NCBI RefSeq assembly: GCF_001999905.1
Contig: NZ_CP019642.1
Span: 25,074 to 89,073 of the forward strand
Length of the DNA stretch: 64,000 bases
Source of the DNA: Planococcus lenghuensis
GTDB taxonomy: Bacteria; Bacillota; Bacilli; Bacillales_A; Planococcaceae
Direction: 5' to 3'
Below the pieces are notes generated by a model. The model had not been told where the DNA came from, ran no database searches, and saw nothing but the letters and a program-made list of their open reading frames with translations. Below, one piece after another: positions 33,191-41,440 of this stretch; positions within the stretch are counted from its first letter, which is position 1, and each line of letters opens with the position of its first letter. The position numbers and the translations under genes are program-made.

Positions 33191-33982
33191 AAACAGAAGT
33201 GGAAAAGTAGAATTTTCTACTTCTGTGAGAAAGATGAAGAAAAAACAGAAGTGGAAAAGTAGAATTTTCTACTTCTGTGAGAAAGATGTTGCAAATAATC
33301 AGAGGTAGAAAAGTGGAAATATCTACTTACGCGAGAATGAGGTCATAAATAAGAAGAAGTAGAAAAGTAGAAATATCTACTTCTGCTGAAATGAAGTTGC
33401 AGATAATCGAAGGTGGAAAAGTGGAAATATCTACTTACGCGAGAATGAGGTCATAAATAAGAAGAAGTAGAAAAGTAGAAATATCTACTTCTGTAAAAGT
33501 GATAAAAGAAATAACAAAAGTAGAAATATCTACTTTTGTTATAAAAAGGATTAATTATGCCATTGTTTCGTTGTTGATTTAACAACGTTATTGAGATCAA
33601 AAAGAAAATAAAGAACTATAGTGTAAATAACGAAAGTAGAAAAGTAGAAATATCCACTTATGTGAGAACAGAGGCTTAAGTATGTAGAAGTAGAAAAGTA
33701 GAAATATCCACTTGTGTGAGAACAGAGACTTAAGTATACAAAAGTGGAAAAGTAGAAATATCTACTTGTGTGAGAACAGAGACTTAAGTATACAAAAGTG
33801 GAAAAGTAGAAATATCTACTTGTGTGAGAACAGAGACTTAAGTATACAAAAGTGGAAAAGTAGAAATATCTACTTGTGTGAGAACAGAGACTTAAATATA
33901 CAAAAGTAGAAAAGTGGAAATATCTACTTATACGACTAATCGAACCATTCTCGCAGAGGTGGAAAAGTGGAAACATCTACCC
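33191..33982. repeat. parS: Centromere-like array of 14 repeats (parS/iterons)
   Basis: Fourteen units with the core AGTRGAAAAGTRGAAATATC followed by TACTT recur about every 50-54 bases; the last six from 33633 are nearly perfect 54-bp repeats with the linker GTGTGAGAACAGAGACTTAA. Each contains the palindrome AGTAGA-AATA-TCTACT and a direct GTRGAAAAGTRGAAA doublet. Units 1-2 have TTTT in place of ATAT. The array lies upstream of parA, the usual centromere position, though replication iterons cannot be excluded. Confidence 0.8.
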
Positions 33983-34029
33983 AAAAAGCGCTGAAAGCCT
34001 TGCTATAAAGGGCTTTACAGCGCTTTTGG
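33981..34029. terminator. Hairpin at the end of the array
   Basis: CCAAAAAGCGCTG and CAGCGCTTTTGG pair, with inner AAGCC/GGCTT pairing. It probably isolates the array from transcription. Confidence 0.6.
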
Positions 34030-34483
34030 TTTGCTATAGGTTTACAAAGAAGTCTTATTTTCCAGCAATGAAAATAAGGAAAGGATCTGTTGGTAGAAAA
34101 CAAAAGAGATAACCGTTCAAGACCTAAAGAAAGTAGAAGATTTCTAACTACAAGCTCATGTGAGCTTTCCTGAATAGCCAGTGACTGCCGTCAGGAGCAG
34201 TTGAACCAAAAAGGGCTTCTTATGCCTCATATGGTCTTTGTGAGGGTCTTAGAGCTCCTGACGGAGCAAATGGCTGCCCCAATTTGAGTACAGTGCCGTG
34301 GTTTCTTAGTTGTGGTTTTTGGTGAGAAGTAAGATACCTTCTGTATAAAATTACAAAAGGTTTATAAAAATAAAAAAACCGCAACAAGGAGAAGTAATCT
34401 CATAAACACACGCATTGAAATGATTAAGCATCGTTTTCATTGGGCGAATCCTGCTCATCCACGTATTCCGCTCTAGTTACATA
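34030..34483. other. Non-coding stretch with a long-loop inverted repeat
   Basis: About 450 bases without a gene. CCGTCAGGAGC (about 34189-34199) and GCTCCTGACGG (about 34252-34262) are perfect inverted arms around a 52-base loop. It might encode a structured RNA. Nothing else recognised. Confidence 0.4.
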
Positions 34484-34514
34484 CAAAAACCCTCTACTGG
34501 TTGAGAGGGCAGGG
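34484..34514 (-). terminator. Terminator of the XRE regulator
   Basis: On the minus strand CCCTCTCAACCAGTAGAGGG is followed by TTTTTG, immediately after the regulator stop codon. Confidence 0.8.
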
Positions 34515-34519
34515 AAGCG

Positions 34520-34828
34520 TTACTTTTCATCCTTTTTGGCTTCATACGCATCAAAGCGTTCGAAGATCTTATCCAGCTGCTGATTCTGAAAATCGTCACG
34601 GAATGCGCGGGTGAACACCTCAGCCGGGTCAACATCAAGCGTATTGCAATAATGGACCAGCCATCCGATAGAAAAATTCTGTTTTCCCCGCTCGATGAGG
34701 GAAACCGTAGACGGCTTCAATTCACTGCGGGCTTCGATGTCCTGCAGCGTCAGCTTTTGCTCTTTCCGAATCGCTTTCATGGCGCTGCCGATTTTTTCGT
34801 AAATATCGTGCTCATTTTTAGAAGTCAT
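34520..34828 (-). CDS. XRE-family transcriptional regulator
   Basis: 102 residues from the ATG at 34828 (AAAGGAAT upstream). IGSAMKAIRKEQKLTLQDIE, ARSELKPSTVSLIERGKQNF and VHYCNTLDVDPAEVF form a classic HTH_3. It is divergent from repA, and both share an AT-rich TATATA control region. Likely regulator of plasmid replication or transfer genes. Confidence 0.8.
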   Translation of the reverse strand: MTSKNEHDIYEKIGSAMKAIRKEQKLTLQDIEARSELKPSTVSLIERGKQNFSIGWLVHYCNTLDVDPAEVFTRAFRDDFQNQQLDKIFERFDAYEAKKDEK

Positions 34829-34937
34829 CGAACGATTCCTTTCGGTTTTCGGTTCCGGTGTCTGAAAATCCATGTTATACTCAAACAAATCTTAATATAT
34901 ATATAAAAATTTATGTATATATAAAAAAATCCCTACT

Positions 34938-35066
34938 AACTCTGCTGCCGTTTTGTTTGGCGACAGCCGGCAGCAGAGTTTCCACGTAGAGAGATTACAA
35001 GGAAAACTTGATTACGCTTATTATAGCATAATTCACGCAGCTTTGAACAGGCTTATCTGCCTGTTC
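34938..35066 (+). ncRNA. Structured leader of the rep gene
   Basis: AACTCTGCTGCCG (34938-34950) and CGGCAGCAGAGTT (34968-34980) form a perfect 13-base stem. GAACAGGC-TTATCT-GCCTGTTC (35045-35066) follows. Both lie in the 300-base gap before repA. Hairpins in such rep leaders usually act in copy-number control with an antisense RNA; no antisense promoter was established. Confidence 0.45.
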
Positions 35067-35134
35067 GGCGGCTATGAACTCCTTCGTAATTTCTCTTTCC
35101 AAAAATTTATTGACGCAATGGAAGGAGATCCACC

Positions 35135-36133
35135 ATGACCAGAAAGTACAACATCCAGGAAGAAACCGCCGAACGCTTTTACCGGCTCCCCAAACTCTTT
35201 TTCACCAGCTCCCGCTACAAAAAAATGAGCAATGACGCGAAAATCGCCTTTGCGATCCTGCAGGACCGGCTGGAACTGTCCATCCGCAATGCGTGGTTTG
35301 ACGAAGAAGGAAACATTTACTTTCTCTACGGAAATGAGCACCTGGGGGAGATCCTCAACTGCAGCAAACCCACCGTCATCAAGATCAAAAAAGAACTGCA
35401 GAAAGCGGAGCTCCTTGAAGAAAAGCGGATGGGGCTCTCACAGTCAAACCGGCTGTATTTGCTGAAACCTTTGGCCGATGAGCAGGATGTGGAAGAACTA
35501 CATAAGCCTGAAAAAGACGCTGAAACCGTTGGGGCGCAACAGAAGTTAAAAAATTTAACTTCAAGAAGTAAAACTTCTTTACCTCAAGAAGTTAAAAATT
35601 TTAACCCTAATGATACTGACTTTAGTGATCCTGAATTTAAAGAGACTGAAGAAAAGATCAATCCATCCCCAAAAGATGCCGATATTCCTCAAGTACTTCA
35701 GCAGGTCTTGGATAAAAACCAAAAGCGATTGATGGATGATCAAATTAACATGGACGAGATCGTTCTTCACTACCATGCCCATAAAGACGTCTTGACCGAC
35801 CATCAGTACGCCAATGCCGTTCAGTACTCGCTGGAGCGCACGCCGGGCCGCATCCAAAACATCACCGCGCGCCTGACGAAAGCGGTAGCCGACAAGAAGA
35901 AATGGCTCCAGCAGCAAGCCCAGCAAGGACCGAGACAAGCACCTGGCAGACAGGAAGTGCTCCCAGACTGGTTCAAAAAGAAATACGAGGAAACAGACCC
36001 CGGCGAGGAAAAAAAGCCGACTTCAGCTGATGGAGACGAACAAAAGGCAACCTCACGCGACCTTGAAGCCGAGAAAAGAGCCATGCTGAAAGCACTGGAT
36101 GAAAAGCGGAACAATCGACGTCTCAGCCAATAA
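35135..36133 (+). CDS. repA: RepA_N-family replication initiator
   Basis: 332 residues, AAGGAGATCC upstream. The N-terminal FYRLPKLFFTSSRYKKMSND, AKIAFAILQDRLELSIRNAW and LGEILNCSKPTVIKIKKELQ is the RepA_N winged-helix domain. A low-complexity centre coincides with an AT-rich repeated DNA stretch (35541-35606), and the C-terminal domain (MDDQINMDEIVLHYHAHKDV) is host-variable. RepA_N plasmids carry their origin within this gene. It marks the block as a theta-replicating low-copy plasmid replicon. Confidence 0.9.
   Translation: MTRKYNIQEETAERFYRLPKLFFTSSRYKKMSNDAKIAFAILQDRLELSIRNAWFDEEGNIYFLYGNEHLGEILNCSKPTVIKIKKELQKAELLEEKRMGLSQSNRLYLLKPLADEQDVEELHKPEKDAETVGAQQKLKNLTSRSKTSLPQEVKNFNPNDTDFSDPEFKETEEKINPSPKDADIPQVLQQVLDKNQKRLMDDQINMDEIVLHYHAHKDVLTDHQYANAVQYSLERTPGRIQNITARLTKAVADKKKWLQQQAQQGPRQAPGRQEVLPDWFKKKYEETDPGEEKKPTSADGDEQKATSRDLEAEKRAMLKALDEKRNNRRLSQ
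35541..35606 (+). other. oriV: Candidate replication origin inside repA
   Basis: Three GAAGT-based palindromes follow one another: GAAGTTAAAAAATTTAACTTC is 21 bases by arms GAAGTTAAA and TTTAACTTC, then AAGAAGT and ACTTCTT, then AAGAAGTTAAAA with TTTTAAC. They lie in the middle of repA, the known origin position for RepA_N plasmids. Confidence 0.65.
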
Positions 36134-36162
36134 TTTTATATATAAATAAATATTTTAAGTTA

Positions 36163-36186
36163 AAACCGTCTGATTTCGAGACGGCT
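36163..36186 (+). terminator. Hairpin after repA
   Basis: CCGTCT and AGACGG pair around GATTTCG after the repA stop. No long T run, so strength is uncertain. Confidence 0.45.
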
Positions 36187-36278
36187 GCATTCTCAAATAT
36201 CTATCACACTAAAAAAACATTGATAGACTAGGGGCCCAAAAAGGGAAAATCCGACTAACGAATTTCGTCTCGTTTCCG

Positions 36279-36308
36279 TTGCCATTTTTACGGCAATTCT
36301 AATATACT
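36279..36308 (+). promoter_or_regulatory. Promoter of the transfer operon
   Basis: TTGCCA and TATACT are 18 bases apart, 34 bases before the first tra gene. The -35 and spacer contain the inverted pair TTGCC/GGCAA, a possible small operator. Confidence 0.5.
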
Positions 36309-36341
36309 GGAAACAGCAGGAAATAGAGGGAGGTGAGATTT

Positions 36342-36566
36342 GTGTTTGAACGCATTAGTGTCTTTTTGAACACGCTGTTCTCGGATATGCAATCGACATT
36401 CATCACGATTTTCATGATCGGCCTCTTAATTTGTGCGATCGGTGCCTGGTCCGGCGACGAACAAGCGACGCCCAAATTCAAAAACGGCTTGAAACTCTGC
36501 GTTGGCGGAGTTGTACTGTTTTTGCTTGCGGGACCGGTTATCGACTACATCCAGACGAATCTGTAA
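36342..36566 (+). CDS. VirB2/TrbC-like small membrane protein
   Basis: 74 residues, GTG start at 36342 with GGAGG eight bases upstream. Two membrane helices (about 19-37 and 52-68) separated by a short charged loop, the topology of VirB2-type pilin precursors and their Gram-positive counterparts at the head of tra operons. Its position before the PrgI-like gene supports this. Confidence 0.65.
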   Translation: MFERISVFLNTLFSDMQSTFITIFMIGLLICAIGAWSGDEQATPKFKNGLKLCVGGVVLFLLAGPVIDYIQTNL

Positions 36567-36588
36567 TTGAAAAGGAACGTGATTCATC

Positions 36589-37623
36589 GTGAGAACCGAC
36601 GCTACGCTGGAACGGCAAGAGCGCCTGCGGGAGCGGGGGAAAGTCGAATTGCCGCTGAACATCGACACACGGAAGTACTTATACGGCAACATCTCATTTT
36701 ACGACCTGCTCATCGTGCTTCCGTTTCTGCTGCTGGGCGCACTGGTCGCTTACCTGCTCTTGAAAGCAGGATACCTGAACCAGCATCTCCTTCTTATCGC
36801 ATTCACGCCGGCGATGATTGTGGCGGTCCTGCAGCTGAATAAGCACCCCGTCCGAAAGAACTTGTCGCTCCTCCAGTACAAAGTAATCTGGAAGCTAAAG
36901 GCAAATGCCCGGCGTAAGGAATTCCATTACGCGAAAGGGGCTTTGCCGGCAGGGAAGGAAGAACCGGATACCCGGACCGAGCTGGGACTCGCAAATATCG
37001 CGAACGGCTGTATGGAAACGACCGATAATCGGATTATCAAGGTGCTGGAAATCTCCTCCGTGAACCTGTCCTTGATGAATGACTTGGCGAAAGAGAATGT
37101 GCTGGAGGCGTACCAGTCGTTTATCAACGATATGGGAGAGAAACAGATTCAGCTGATGCAGGTGGCACAGCCGATCAATTTGACGAACTACCTGATGTGG
37201 TTCAATGAGCAGGTTGGCCAAAACTCCTCGTACGCGAAGCGTGTCCTGAAGCAGGGCTATGCCAGCCAAATTGAACAGGTCCAGCGCTCCAAAAACATGG
37301 TGACGCGCAAACGGTACTTAGTCATTTCGAAACCCATCAATCGATCAGCGAATGGCTACATGCAGCTGGAAACGACCGCCAATATCCTGAAAGCCAAACT
37401 GGAGCAGATGCTGTCTGGTTATGAAAAGCTGGATGTGAACATTTTGGATAATGATGAACTGCTCAAGTTCTACTATGCCTGTCTGGACTTTGAAAGCGCC
37501 CAGGCACAGGGCGAGAACATCACGAATAAGACAAATGCGAAACTCGATGTCGTTGTCGGTAAAAATACGGCGAAAGCGCTCGTTGAAGAATACCGGCAGC
37601 TATTGAATGACCGCTTTGAATGA
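36589..37623 (+). CDS. PrgI/TrsD-like conjugation protein
   Basis: 344 residues, GTG start. After a basic N-terminus two membrane helices (about 40-60 and 66-84) match the PrgI/VirB3 type. The C-terminal 240 residues are soluble (ITDNRIIKVLEISSVNL-like core, YLMWFNEQVGQNSSYAKRV) and resemble the N-terminal, non-ATPase part of VirB4, as in TrsD of staphylococcal plasmids. VirB4 follows 12 bases later. It should tether the ATPase to the membrane channel. Confidence 0.75.
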   Translation: MRTDATLERQERLRERGKVELPLNIDTRKYLYGNISFYDLLIVLPFLLLGALVAYLLLKAGYLNQHLLLIAFTPAMIVAVLQLNKHPVRKNLSLLQYKVIWKLKANARRKEFHYAKGALPAGKEEPDTRTELGLANIANGCMETTDNRIIKVLEISSVNLSLMNDLAKENVLEAYQSFINDMGEKQIQLMQVAQPINLTNYLMWFNEQVGQNSSYAKRVLKQGYASQIEQVQRSKNMVTRKRYLVISKPINRSANGYMQLETTANILKAKLEQMLSGYEKLDVNILDNDELLKFYYACLDFESAQAQGENITNKTNAKLDVVVGKNTAKALVEEYRQLLNDRFE

Positions 37624-37635
37624 GGAGGTGGCGCC

Positions 37636-39507
37636 ATGCAGTGGCTGACCAAGTGGTTACCATCCAAATCGAAGAGAGAGGCGACCTTTGAAGAGTCCGT
37701 TGGGATGAACGAAACGCTTCTTACCGCCATCGCCCCTGATAACCTGACCGAATACGATTCGTACGTCCGGATCGGGTCCAACTACACCCGGACGCTGCTC
37801 ATCGTGGATTACGACCCAATTCAGGACCAGCAGAAGATCCAGCAAGTGACCGAACTGCCCGAGAACGTGTCCATTGTCAATTACCTGCAGGAGTACAACG
37901 TTGGAGAAGTTCGGGCGCAGCTCGTCAAAAGCATCAAACAGAACCGGATGAAAATGAATACGCGATTCGCGGACGAACAGACGATTATTGAAGCGGAAGG
38001 GCAGATCGACAGCGCATCAGAAATGCTGAAGAACCTGTCCTACCGTAATGACAAAATCTATCTGTTCCATACGCTGATCCATCTTGTCGCAAGTTCTGTG
38101 GAGGAGCTCGACCAGCTGACAACGACCGTTAAAAGCAAATTCTCGAAAATCGGGATCATTCATAATCCGACAGACCGGGCAATGGATGCGTTCCGTTCAT
38201 TTCTGCCGCTTAACCGGAACCGGGTGGATGAACTCACGTACAAGATGAGCAATTCGGAAGCCATTTCCTACTTCTTTCCGCTCCATGAAAATGAAATGTT
38301 CGCCCAAACGGGCCTGATCAAAGGGCGCAACATGACGACCGGCAATGTGGTGATCGTGGACGATACGAACCTTCTGAACCGGCACGAATTTGTGATTGGC
38401 ATTTCCGGAATCGGAAAATCGACGTACTTGTTTGCCAATATGACGAATAAGCACATGCTGGGCCGGAAAATCATCACCGTGGACCCGAAAGGGGAATTCG
38501 GCCGGAATTACGCTGACCTCGGCGGTGCCTGGGTGAAATTCCAGCTGAAAGGCGGGAATCGCATCAACCCGATGGACTTGCCGAAAATCAGTGAGAAAGT
38601 GCAGCGGGAAGAACGGGAACTCGGTAACATCCTGCTGACGAAGATTTCGAATCTCCTCGTTATGTTTCGCCTTATGTACAACTCAATGACCGACCTGCAG
38701 GAAGATATCCTGAGTCGGTACATCCAGAAAGTCTATGAGGAAAAAGGGATCAACGAGAATACGGATATCAATCAATTGACGGCGAGTGATTACCCGGTGC
38801 TTGAAGATCTGTTCCGGCTGATTGCGCGTGACAAAGAGAATGATCCGCCACTGTATGAGCGGATTCGGGACTTCCATACGACACTGGAAACCTATGTGTA
38901 CGGGATCTATTCGGAACTTTTCAACGGCGAGACGAACGTCAATATCGAAAATGATCTGATTTGCTATGACCTGAAAGAAATGAGCAACAACGAAAAGATC
39001 CAGCGGATCCTTTTCTACAACATCCTGTCGCACACGACGTATGAAATCATGAGCGGCGACCGCAGTCCGAGTGAAATCTTCATCGATGAAGCGCACGTCA
39101 TCGCCGATCCGAAAGTACCGAAAGCGATGGAGTTCATTTTCTTCATGATGAAAGTGCTGCGTTCATTTAATTGCGGCATCACCACGGCTTCCCAATCGGT
39201 GGAGGACTTTCTGTCGGCGCGGGACGAGAACCGGAATTACGGGAAAGCCATCATCACGCAATCGGTCCAGCGACTGTACCTGCCGATGAACGAAGAGGAA
39301 CTGAAATACCTGGAAGACGAGCTCGGCAATTCGTTTTCCAAAGAAGAACGGGCCACGCTCATTCTGAAAGACGGTAAGAAGAAAGAACAGGCCGGAAAAG
39401 GCATTTTTTACACCGGCTCAAAGAAGATCAAGCTCGAAGTGCAGCTGAACGAAGTAACCGAGAAGCTGTGGTTTGAACAGAAGAGTATCAATGAATTAAC
39501 GCTGTAA
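37636..39507 (+). CDS. virB4: VirB4/TrsE conjugation ATPase
   Basis: 623 residues, AGGAGGTG upstream. Walker A is GISGIGKSTYLFA at about 255, preceded by the VirB4 motif MFAQTGLIKGRNMTTGN. Walker B is IFIDEAHVIADPKVP, and TASQSVEDFLSA is the Gln-switch region. It energises the type IV channel. Central gene of the rightward tra operon. Confidence 0.95.
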   Translation: MQWLTKWLPSKSKREATFEESVGMNETLLTAIAPDNLTEYDSYVRIGSNYTRTLLIVDYDPIQDQQKIQQVTELPENVSIVNYLQEYNVGEVRAQLVKSIKQNRMKMNTRFADEQTIIEAEGQIDSASEMLKNLSYRNDKIYLFHTLIHLVASSVEELDQLTTTVKSKFSKIGIIHNPTDRAMDAFRSFLPLNRNRVDELTYKMSNSEAISYFFPLHENEMFAQTGLIKGRNMTTGNVVIVDDTNLLNRHEFVIGISGIGKSTYLFANMTNKHMLGRKIITVDPKGEFGRNYADLGGAWVKFQLKGGNRINPMDLPKISEKVQREERELGNILLTKISNLLVMFRLMYNSMTDLQEDILSRYIQKVYEEKGINENTDINQLTASDYPVLEDLFRLIARDKENDPPLYERIRDFHTTLETYVYGIYSELFNGETNVNIENDLICYDLKEMSNNEKIQRILFYNILSHTTYEIMSGDRSPSEIFIDEAHVIADPKVPKAMEFIFFMMKVLRSFNCGITTASQSVEDFLSARDENRNYGKAIITQSVQRLYLPMNEEELKYLEDELGNSFSKEERATLILKDGKKKEQAGKGIFYTGSKKIKLEVQLNEVTEKLWFEQKSINELTL

Positions 39508-39519
39508 GGGAATGAGGCG

Positions 39520-40599
39520 ATGAACGGGAAAGAAACCGGCAAAACGCTGCTGTCGCTCCTGGTGACGAAGCTCTTCTTTAATCCCATCGGGATCATCGCC
39601 ATCGGCATCGCCATTCTGCTCATTCTCGTCCCGGTTTTCATGTCAATGGCGAGCAAGGGAGAGCACTTCAACTTAGAAAACCCCGACAGCAACCGAAACG
39701 CCCTCCTGAGCGCATCAGGCGGCGCGTACTGCGCGTCGGATGGAGAAGTGGACACAGAACGATGGGCGGAAGCTTTCGCCGCTGCGGGCGTTTTCAGCGG
39801 CACCGGCGATCTCTTTCTGGAAACCGCGGAAGAGCAGGGTATTGATCCGGTTCTGATGGCCGCCATCGCGTTTCATGAGACTGGGAAAGGGACGTCATCT
39901 GCCGTCCGTGAAAAGAACAACCCGGGCGGTCTCATGGGAACGGATGGCCTAATGGTATTCGGAACGCTTGAAGAAGGCATTGCGGCCATGGGTGTGACGC
40001 TGCATAACCGGATCATTGAAGACGGTCTTGTGACGATCTCAGATCTTGGCGCAGTCTACGCACCGATCGGCGCAAGCAATGACCCGACAAACCTGAACAG
40101 CCACTGGGTACCGAATGTAACAGCACTTGTCAGTTCCCTTGGAGGATTAACAATGAACTGCACGCTCGCTTCCGGTGAGTTCGCCAAACCGATTCCAGAT
40201 GTTACGGTGAACTCTAATTACGGAGTCCGGGTTGACCCATTCACGGGCGAAGTTTCCAGCCATCTGGGCGTTGACCTCGACTGCCAGGCACCGAATCCGA
40301 TCTTTGCAGCAAAAGCCGGTCGCGTGGTTTACGCCGCTTACCCGCCGTCCGGCGAACTCCGGACCTATGGGAATGTCGTCGTCATCGCGCATGAGAATGG
40401 CTTATTTTCGCTGTACGCCCATTTGAGCCGGATTGCCGTCCAGGTCGGGCAGGAAGTGGACCAGCTCGCACCCGTCGGCCAGTGCGGCTCCACCGGCCGA
40501 AGTACCGGAGATCATTTGCACTTTGAAATCCATACCGGTGTGATGTTCGGAACCCGTGTGAACCCGATGGAGTATCTGGCAAGCCCAGCAAGTGAATGA
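39520..40599 (+). CDS. Bifunctional cell-wall hydrolase (glucosaminidase/lysozyme-like plus M23)
   Basis: 359 residues. One N-terminal membrane helix (about 20-43) makes it a membrane-anchored outward protein. The first domain (about 75-200) has AEEQGIDPVLMAAIAFHETG and REKNNPGGLMG, like the glucosaminidase/SLT type. The second (about 225-355) is peptidase M23: HLGVDLDCQAP, VVIAHENGLFSLYAH, GDHLHFEIH. Such hydrolases open peptidoglycan for the conjugation channel, as TcpG, TraG and CwlT do. Confidence 0.9.
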   Translation: MNGKETGKTLLSLLVTKLFFNPIGIIAIGIAILLILVPVFMSMASKGEHFNLENPDSNRNALLSASGGAYCASDGEVDTERWAEAFAAAGVFSGTGDLFLETAEEQGIDPVLMAAIAFHETGKGTSSAVREKNNPGGLMGTDGLMVFGTLEEGIAAMGVTLHNRIIEDGLVTISDLGAVYAPIGASNDPTNLNSHWVPNVTALVSSLGGLTMNCTLASGEFAKPIPDVTVNSNYGVRVDPFTGEVSSHLGVDLDCQAPNPIFAAKAGRVVYAAYPPSGELRTYGNVVVIAHENGLFSLYAHLSRIAVQVGQEVDQLAPVGQCGSTGRSTGDHLHFEIHTGVMFGTRVNPMEYLASPASE

Positions 40600-40600
40600 A

Positions 40601-41167
40601 ATGAGGGATGGGTGGATGCAGGCTTGGAATTTGAAGAGTGTATTGTTTCTGCTGGCCACGGTTGTGCTCGGATTGGTCAGTTTCAATCTGTATGTCGCGA
40701 ATTCTGATTTACAGGACGAACTGGCGGAGCTTCAGGAAGAAGTTGTGCAGCTGCAGGCCAGCCAAGAGACGGAAACGGCCATCTACACCAAAACCGAAGA
40801 TTTTCTGGAATCGACATTCGAAGGTGGCGCTATTACGTTCTTTACCGACCGATTGAAAGAAGAAGCGACAGAATCAAAAGCGTTCGTTTCACAGGACGGT
40901 ATGCGGAGCGAGACGGTGGACTTTGAAATCTTCAACATTTCCGTCCGGAAACAAGAAGAGGAATTTCAAGTATACGCCATCTATAAAGTAGCTCTGACCG
41001 GACTCGAAGGGGAATGGGATCAACCCCACGAACAACAATTGTTGTATTTATCCTCGGATATCCGATGGGTGAAAGAAGATGGGGAATGGAAAGTGGACCG
41101 CCATGACTTGCAGCCGCTTTCCGCTGGCGCTCACATCATTGAAGCGAACACGTCGTCATCATCCTAA
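40601..41167 (+). CDS. TcpC/VirB8-like membrane-anchored transfer protein
   Basis: About 188 residues. One membrane helix near the N-terminus (SVLFLLATVVLGLVSFNLYV), a coiled coil (LQDELAELQEEVVQLQAS) and a C-terminal domain with NTF2-like pattern (DFLESTFEGGAITFF; VYAIYKVALTGLEGEW). VirB8/TcpC-type proteins have this order. ATG at 40601 or 40616 are both possible. The perfect palindrome ACAACAATTGTTGT lies within its coding sequence at 41032-41045. Confidence 0.6.
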   Translation: MRDGWMQAWNLKSVLFLLATVVLGLVSFNLYVANSDLQDELAELQEEVVQLQASQETETAIYTKTEDFLESTFEGGAITFFTDRLKEEATESKAFVSQDGMRSETVDFEIFNISVRKQEEEFQVYAIYKVALTGLEGEWDQPHEQQLLYLSSDIRWVKEDGEWKVDRHDLQPLSAGAHIIEANTSSSS

Positions 41168-41185
41168 CGGAAAGGACGTGAGGAG

Positions 41186-41440
41186 TTGAAGAAGTACCTG
41201 AAACGGATCGCGGTACTGCAGCAATGGATTGAATCAACCACCGAACGATGGATTGACCGGCTTTCCCGGCAGGCCATCCAGCAGGCGGAACGGAAGTATG
41301 AGCTGCTCTATGGAAAACCGTTGAGTGATGAGGAAAAACTTGAAATCAAAAGAGACGTCGTTCTCCGTTTCGGGCTTCTTTTAGTAATTCCATTGATAAT
41401 TTTGATACTAACCCTTATGAACAGGGGGGTTAATTTATGA
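41186..41440 (+). CDS. Small transfer-operon membrane protein
   Basis: 84 residues, TTG start after GGACGTGAGGAG. A charged helical N-terminal half (IDRLSRQAIQQAERKYELLY) is followed by one membrane helix near the C-terminus (FGLLLVIPLIILILTLM). Tail-anchored topology. Its stop overlaps the next start as ATGA, so the two are coupled. Confidence 0.65.
   Translation: MKKYLKRIAVLQQWIESTTERWIDRLSRQAIQQAERKYELLYGKPLSDEEKLEIKRDVVLRFGLLLVIPLIILILTLMNRGVNL

Noticed and set aside
33551..33976. 141-codon minus-strand frame with repeated YLSLCSHTSRYFYFSTFV units
   Set aside because: It is a by-product of the 54-bp repeats (54 is divisible by 3). It has no ribosome binding site and lies over the array.
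33191..33982. CRISPR array
   Set aside because: The stretches between cores are themselves conserved, units are palindromic, and no cas gene is near. It fits a centromere or iteron array.
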